Part shown: positions 50,253 through 54,189 of the stretch, one piece after another
Numbering within the stretch: the stretch's first letter is position 1
How the letters are laid out: every line of letters starts with the position of its first letter
DNA from: SAR116 cluster bacterium AG-426-A06
GTDB lineage: Bacteria > Pseudomonadota > Alphaproteobacteria > Puniceispirillales > Marisalimonadaceae
Direction: 5' to 3'
Assembly (NCBI GenBank): GCA_003210115.1
Contig: QCNM01000003.1
Location: 1 to 54,189 of the forward strand
Length of the DNA stretch: 54,189 nt
The notes under the pieces: generated by a model
What the model saw: only the letters and a program-made list of their open reading frames with translations
Databases searched by the model: none
What the model was told of the DNA's origin: nothing
Made by a program: the position numbers and the translations under genes

Positions 50253-51392
50253 TTAATTAATACCAGCAGATCTAAGTGTATTTATTATTTCTTGGGCAGC
50301 AGTTTTACCAGCTTTATCAAGTGCGTTTCTCTCAGCCTCATTATCTTCAGCACCATTTGCTCTTATTTGAATTGGTCCTATTGAAGCGACAGTTTCTGGA
50401 AACTCTCCTTGAATAAACATTTTAACATCTGCTCTTACAGAAACTAACGCTGAATATCCTCCGTTTACGGTGTCAGGTAAAGCTGTATTAACGTTCATTG
50501 TTCCTGTTGCAAAGAATTTAACTTTACATTGTTTTCGTGCGGCTTCATCAATAGCCGTGAAAATAGCAAATTCAGTATCTTCACTAAGACTATCTGATTG
50601 TGAGAATTCTTCTTCAACTTCACTCGTTGGTGTGGTGCCACAAAATTTAGAAAATATTTTATATGACATTCCTCTATAGCCACTTTTGCTAAAAACACCT
50701 AATATATTTTTATTTAAATCTGAAGAGGGCATTATGACCCACTCTCTTTGAGAAGATTTTCTTTTTTTCTCCGTGCTGCCACCTTTTTGGATTTTAGCAA
50801 CAGCGGTAACTTCTTTATTAACCACTGTAGTTGAACCATCAGATGCCACAGATTTTTCTGAACCAGCTGACTGTGTAACAGAGGCTATATTTGTTTCTTT
50901 GTCTTTATATATTTTAGTTTTAGTACTAGTTGCTTTTCTCGCAACAAATAAAGCTACCATTCTTGTATTTTTACCACCTTTAACTTTGCCAGGTCCAAAG
51001 AGAAGAGTTTCAAAAATTTTTGCGTTTACATTTCCTCCTAATGTTACAGAGTAAATTCTTTTATTTGTGTCATCATTTTCCTTTTTTCTAACTATAGAAA
51101 TAAATTTATCAAGTTGAGAATCAATTTTATTTTTATCTCTCATATATTGTTCAATTTTTGATCTGTCATCTAAACACTGATTAATATATGATTCTAAAAT
51201 TTTTGATTTTGCTAAATTTTCAGTTTTTTCTTTAACTTCAGGTGTTACTTTTGCTTTAGCTAAAAAACCCGTTGGTTTTGGATATTCAAAGCTTGCTTTT
51301 CCTTTAAAGGTGTCTTCATTAGAACAATTAGCATATACAGAACTGATAAATATGAAGCAAATAAATAATGATCGAACTAATGATTTAAACAT
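50253..51392 (-). CDS. exported protein with LPP20/FlgT-like C-terminus
   Basis: A 379-residue exported protein. The start at 51392 is chosen because GGAG lies five bases upstream; the longer frame would add 19 mostly hydrophobic residues. The signal peptide is KSLVRSLFICFIFISSVYA. The mature part begins CSNEDTFKGKASFEYPKPTG. It has a Ser/Thr-rich middle and ends IGPIQIRANGAEDNEAERNA, then LDKAGKTAAQEIINTLRSAG. That last block is the helix pattern seen in LPP20/FlgT-type domains. It is first gene of the leftward operon with the CsgG-like gene and its two companions. Confidence 0.66.
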   Translation of the reverse strand: MFKSLVRSLFICFIFISSVYANCSNEDTFKGKASFEYPKPTGFLAKAKVTPEVKEKTENLAKSKILESYINQCLDDRSKIEQYMRDKNKIDSQLDKFISIVRKKENDDTNKRIYSVTLGGNVNAKIFETLLFGPGKVKGGKNTRMVALFVARKATSTKTKIYKDKETNIASVTQSAGSEKSVASDGSTTVVNKEVTAVAKIQKGGSTEKKRKSSQREWVIMPSSDLNKNILGVFSKSGYRGMSYKIFSKFCGTTPTSEVEEEFSQSDSLSEDTEFAIFTAIDEAARKQCKVKFFATGTMNVNTALPDTVNGGYSALVSVRADVKMFIQGEFPETVASIGPIQIRANGAEDNEAERNALDKAGKTAAQEIINTLRSAGIN

Positions 51393-51636
51393 GAACACTC
51401 CAAAACAAATGAATTTTAAAAAAATAAAAAAGATTAAAGTTTTAATCATAGTTATTTAAACAAATATTATATATAGGAAATTAATATGTTGCCAAGATAT
51501 TTTTAATTATTGATATATAGACAATCTTTTTTAGTTTTAGTTTTCAATTATATTCCAAGTAGAGACTAACTTTAATGTATTTGCTAAAATTCTTCAAATT
51601 TTTCCATTTAATTACTATAATGATATGGGAAATAAA
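51393..51636. promoter_or_regulatory. divergent promoter region of the envelope cluster
   Basis: A 244-bp AT-rich gap separating the leftward four-gene operon from the rightward operon. Both must be transcribed from here. I cannot choose -35/-10 boxes with confidence in such AT-rich sequence. No hairpin or repeat stands out. Confidence 0.45.
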
Positions 51637-52392
51637 ATGAAAAACATTAATTTATCAATTCTTATTATATTTATATTGAATTTATTTAACATTAATGCAA
51701 ACGCAAACAACCTAACCATAGATAATTTAAATAGTAAATTTTTAATTTTTATAGAAAAAGAGTTCTTAAATTATCAAATCAAAGTGAAGAATGAAGATAA
51801 TCAAATATATATCTACGATAAAAAAAATAATAAATATTTTGTAGAGTTAAATCTTTTAACTAATTATTATTCAAATCAAACAAATGAAAATCAAAAAGCT
51901 ATTCCAATTTTGAAAGTGAAAGATAAAAATAATTTATATCTTACATCTTCTCGAACTTTACAAATCTACACAAATGTTGACTTACTAGAAATAGAAAATA
52001 TTTCTAAAATTTTAGTTCTTGATACAATTAATAAATTAAGTTTAAAAGGTATTTATTTTTCGAAATTTGATGATCTAATAAAAGATAATAATTTTAAAAA
52101 AATTAAGTTAACCTTGATTGGTTTTTCAGATTGTGAAAATGATAATATAATCGATATTATGATTAAAGAATTTCCAGGATATCATCATGTTGAAATTGGA
52201 TCTAGTAATACATTTAAAATAAATACGTATAATTATTTTACAGATTCGACTATTCAAAAAATAAAAAAATGGATAAATTTAGTAATGTTTGAAAATAATT
52301 TTATTTCTACGGATTATTTTTCAAAAATAAACAAAAATACTTTTGATTTAGTCAAAGTAACAAAAGAGAAATTTATAAATTCATGTTATTAA
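51637..52392 (+). CDS. exported protein, paralogue of the next gene
   Basis: A 251-residue protein. An ATG four codons upstream is possible, but MKNINLSILIIFILNLFNIN is a clean signal peptide. The mature part is Asn/Lys/Ile-rich. The C-terminal 90 residues (LIGFSDCENDNIIDIMIKEF, then PGYHHVEIG, then KIKKWINLVMFENNF) match the end of the following protein (GLNNNEALSLTDIMINEFPG, KIKKWLIIALNQLNL). It has one or two cysteines. The function is unknown; it is co-expressed with the rest of the right-hand operon. Confidence 0.65.
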   Translation: MKNINLSILIIFILNLFNINANANNLTIDNLNSKFLIFIEKEFLNYQIKVKNEDNQIYIYDKKNNKYFVELNLLTNYYSNQTNENQKAIPILKVKDKNNLYLTSSRTLQIYTNVDLLEIENISKILVLDTINKLSLKGIYFSKFDDLIKDNNFKKIKLTLIGFSDCENDNIIDIMIKEFPGYHHVEIGSSNTFKINTYNYFTDSTIQKIKKWINLVMFENNFISTDYFSKINKNTFDLVKVTKEKFINSCY

Positions 52393-52403
52393 AATTTAAA
52401 GTT

Positions 52404-53255
52404 ATGAACAATTTATTTATTTTTTTAGCGCTAATTTTTGCTAAATTTTCTTTTGCTAGCAATCAATCACCAATTATATCTGTGTACAATTTTGAAAAAA
52501 ATAATTTTAACAAAGAATATTATAAGATTATAAAAAATACAGTTTTTAAAGAATTAAATGATATGGCTTTTTTAACTGAAGATGGAAACAGATTTTTTAA
52601 ATTCCAAGGTCAAAATATTAGTTCAATTTTAAATCAAATAAATTTGGAAAATGAAAATAATGCTGACATCATACTTTTTTTAAATTTAAGTTTTTTAAAA
52701 ATAAGTGAAAATAAATTTTTCTTAAACTTAAAAGCTGAAATATATAATGTTAAACTTGAAAACTTTATTACTTCTTGGTCTACGCCTACAAAAGAAATTA
52801 ATTTTACAAATGAATGTGATGATGTATGTAAAAACCTTGAGATAACTAGAAAACTAGTTTTAATGGCAAGTCAACTAGGTGAAAACGTTAGTAAAATTCT
52901 AAGTTTGAATTATCAACAGAAGGAAAATAAAAATTTTATACAACAGTATAATTTAATAATTTCGGGATTAAATAATAATGAGGCTTTATCACTAACTGAC
53001 ATTATGATTAATGAATTTCCAGGATTTGTAAAATTGATAAATAAAGAACAGTATGGCTCAAATTATAAATATAAATACTTTTCTAGTGCGAATAATTTTA
53101 AAATAAAGAAATGGTTAATTATTGCTTTAAATCAACTTAATTTATCAGAAGGAAAAAATATAGAAATTAATGTAAATTCAAATTTAATATCTATTAATAA
53201 ATACCCAAGTAATTTATCTTCTGGTTCAAAAGGAAATCCTAAAAAGTTTAACTAA
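52404..53255 (+). CDS. exported protein, paralogue of the previous gene (GNA1162/LpoB-like N-terminal part)
   Basis: A 283-residue exported protein. The ATG at 52404 heads the signal peptide MNNLFIFLALIFAKFSFAS; an earlier ATG overlaps the previous gene by 10 bp. The N-terminal part (PIISVYNFEKNNFNKEYYKI, then NADIILFLNLSFLKISENKF) has the rhythm of TolB/LpoB-like domains, which measure or hold outer-membrane distance, but this is a guess. VCKNLEITRKLVLMASQLGE follows. The C-terminal domain is shared with the preceding protein. The gene pair evidently arose by duplication. Confidence 0.62.
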   Translation: MNNLFIFLALIFAKFSFASNQSPIISVYNFEKNNFNKEYYKIIKNTVFKELNDMAFLTEDGNRFFKFQGQNISSILNQINLENENNADIILFLNLSFLKISENKFFLNLKAEIYNVKLENFITSWSTPTKEINFTNECDDVCKNLEITRKLVLMASQLGENVSKILSLNYQQKENKNFIQQYNLIISGLNNNEALSLTDIMINEFPGFVKLINKEQYGSNYKYKYFSSANNFKIKKWLIIALNQLNLSEGKNIEINVNSNLISINKYPSNLSSGSKGNPKKFN

Positions 53256-53288
53256 CAAAATTATTACAAATTTTTCCATTGTATATAT

Positions 53289-53699
53289 ATGGAGAGACAA
53301 AGTAATTACGAAAATAACAATGCACTTACTGAAGTGTCTTTAGCTTTAGCTATGGCATTTTTTTCAATCATGGTTTTGAGTATATATGCATTATCTCAAA
53401 GTCATATTTCACAAAATAAGAAGAAAATAGATATCATTAATGAAAACAAAAATCCTCCTAAAAATAAAGTTAATGATGATATTTTGATATATTATTTAAA
53501 TAATAATTATTATGACAAATCCTTTAAAAAAATTAATTTAACAGAAATTAAAAATTTTAAAAAAGTTATATTGTCAGTCTCTCCAAAAATATCTTTAGAA
53601 AATTTATTTCAGATAAAATCAAAAATAGGTAATCGAAACATAAAGATTACTCAATTTGATAAAATCATAATTAAAAATATATTTAAAAATAAGGAGTAA
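53289..53699 (+). CDS. single-TM protein, possible ExbD/TolR/MotB-type partner of the channel
   Basis: A 136-residue protein. A 12-residue cytoplasmic start is followed by a membrane helix with an acidic residue just at its entry (NALTEVSLALAMAFFSIMVL). Lys/Asn-rich linker and a small C-terminal domain (NFKKVILSVSPKISLENLFQ) come next. The layout (short N-terminus, one TM with a carboxylate, periplasmic domain) is that of ExbD, TolR and MotB. In those proteins the key residue is usually Asp, and Glu would replace it here. It is the natural partner for the MotA/TolQ/ExbB-like protein at 41407, although the two are 12 kb apart. Confidence 0.55.
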   Translation: MERQSNYENNNALTEVSLALAMAFFSIMVLSIYALSQSHISQNKKKIDIINENKNPPKNKVNDDILIYYLNNNYYDKSFKKINLTEIKNFKKVILSVSPKISLENLFQIKSKIGNRNIKITQFDKIIIKNIFKNKE

Positions 53700-53702
53700 A
53701 AT

Positions 53703-54189
53703 GTGCAAATACTTAAAGTAATGGTAATATTATTAATATCTTTAATTTCATCCAAAATTGCTTATTCATCTCAGAACATGAAAAAGGCGTATGTTCGTTC
53801 AGTAATTATAGAACAAGCAATAAAATCAAGATATGTTTCACCTTCATTAGCACTTGCTGTTGCAAAAGTTGAATCTAATTTCAATGCTAATGCAATTAGT
53901 CCGAAAGGTGCAATCGGGGTAATGCAAATCATGCCAAGAACAGCTCTTTATGAGTTTGGAGTTCAAAGAAAAAAACTTTTCAATCCAGATTTAAATATAA
54001 AAATTGGAATAAAATTTCTTGACCACTTGATTTCTAAATACAATGGAAGAATAGATATTGCACTATCTCATTACAATGGGGGCTCTGCAGTTGGAAAATG
54101 GCCCAATGTTAAAATTATACCTGCAACTTATAAATACGTTGTAAAAGTTTTAAAAATTTCAGAAAAATATAATAAAAATCAAATATTAA
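53703..54189 (+). CDS. lytic transglycosylase, SLT domain (partial)
   Basis: It starts with GTG at 53703, six bases after AAGGAG, and runs off the right edge. An in-frame ATG at 53721 is possible. The signal peptide is VMVILLISLISSKIAYSS. The SLT core is clear: LALAVAKVESNFNANAISPK with the catalytic Glu, GAIGVMQIMPRTALYEFGV, NPDLNIKIGIKFLDHLISKY and DIALSHYNGGSAVGKWPN. Such enzymes cut peptidoglycan glycan strands in the periplasm. Small ones often open a hole for a trans-envelope machine, which suits the surrounding cluster. Confidence 0.9.
   Translation, partial: MQILKVMVILLISLISSKIAYSSQNMKKAYVRSVIIEQAIKSRYVSPSLALAVAKVESNFNANAISPKGAIGVMQIMPRTALYEFGVQRKKLFNPDLNIKIGIKFLDHLISKYNGRIDIALSHYNGGSAVGKWPNVKIIPATYKYVVKVLKISEKYNKNQIL

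Noticed and set aside
1-54189. CRISPR array
   Set aside because: No set of regularly spaced identical 23-40 bp repeats with unique spacers was seen, and no cas genes. The regular elements found are the 12-bp-spaced boxes and the AT repeats.
39107-54189. Type IV secretion or flagellar system
   Set aside because: A lytic transglycosylase, CsgG/FlgT-like proteins and a channel are present. There is no VirB4/VirD4 ATPase, rod, hook, flagellin or export-gate gene in the window.

Overview
The window is AT-rich throughout (poly-A/T-rich gaps, AAA/AAT/ATT-rich codon use). It carries an alphaproteobacterial-looking tRNA-Ser(GCT) and many genes of the kind found in marine Alphaproteobacteria: acyl-CoA ligases, GFA-type and dimeric alpha/beta-barrel proteins, a split sulfopyruvate-decarboxylase-like enzyme and an M20 carbamoylase. 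I read it as a streamlined marine alphaproteobacterium (SAR11/HIMB59-like habit). That placement is inference from composition and gene content.

Layout. (1) About 1-8 kb: a partial gene, a GFA-family protein and small secreted or membrane proteins, then an island segment. That segment has an Nmad3-type protein, two small genes each preceded by a pseudoknot-like leader, a third small gene, a divergent ADP-ribosylglycohydrolase, a zinc-finger protein and a frameshifted P4-type tyrosine integrase. (2) About 8-22 kb: one- or two-gene metabolic cargo (two acyl-CoA ligases plus a ligase fragment, alpha/beta hydrolase, HCCA-isomerase-like protein, enolase-superfamily enzyme, PEP carboxylase and others). 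The cargo is separated by copies of a roughly 95-bp repeat. (3) About 22-32 kb: epoxide hydrolase, a nonsense-mutated gene, a McrBC system, a second leader/small-gene cassette, an Mrr-like endonuclease, an HTH protein, AlpA and an intact integrase. All of this abuts tRNA-Ser(GCT) at 32231-32322. (4) 32.4-38.3 kb: ordinary-looking chromosome with LysR, SDRs, a ComD/ComE-like TPP enzyme, a beta-hydroxyacid dehydrogenase and an M20 amidohydrolase. (5) 38.3-54.2 kb: a secreted endonuclease I, then a large cluster of exported proteins. It includes a MotA/TolQ/ExbB-like channel, a single-TM partner, a TonB/TolA-shaped protein, lipoproteins, a Tat-type substrate, CsgG-like proteins and a lytic transglycosylase.

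Regions 1-3 look like a stack of elements that integrated one after another at the 3' end of tRNA-Ser. The repeats begin with the tRNA 3'-end sequence TGGCGGAGG and end in two GTCTACAA boxes spaced exactly 12 bp. The same box pair lies just upstream of the intact integrase, and a 30-bp relic of an integrase 5' end lies beside another repeat. The box pair is a good candidate for integrase arm-type sites.

Two signals look most novel. First, four copies of a leader of about 64 nt occur directly upstream of small genes in two sister islands. They share compensatory base changes in a short stem, a covarying inner hairpin and a GTAC/GTAC pseudoknot beside the Shine-Dalgarno, and their core resembles the SAM-II/SAM-V riboswitch class. 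Second, the 39-54 kb cluster looks like an uncharacterised, energised envelope machine.
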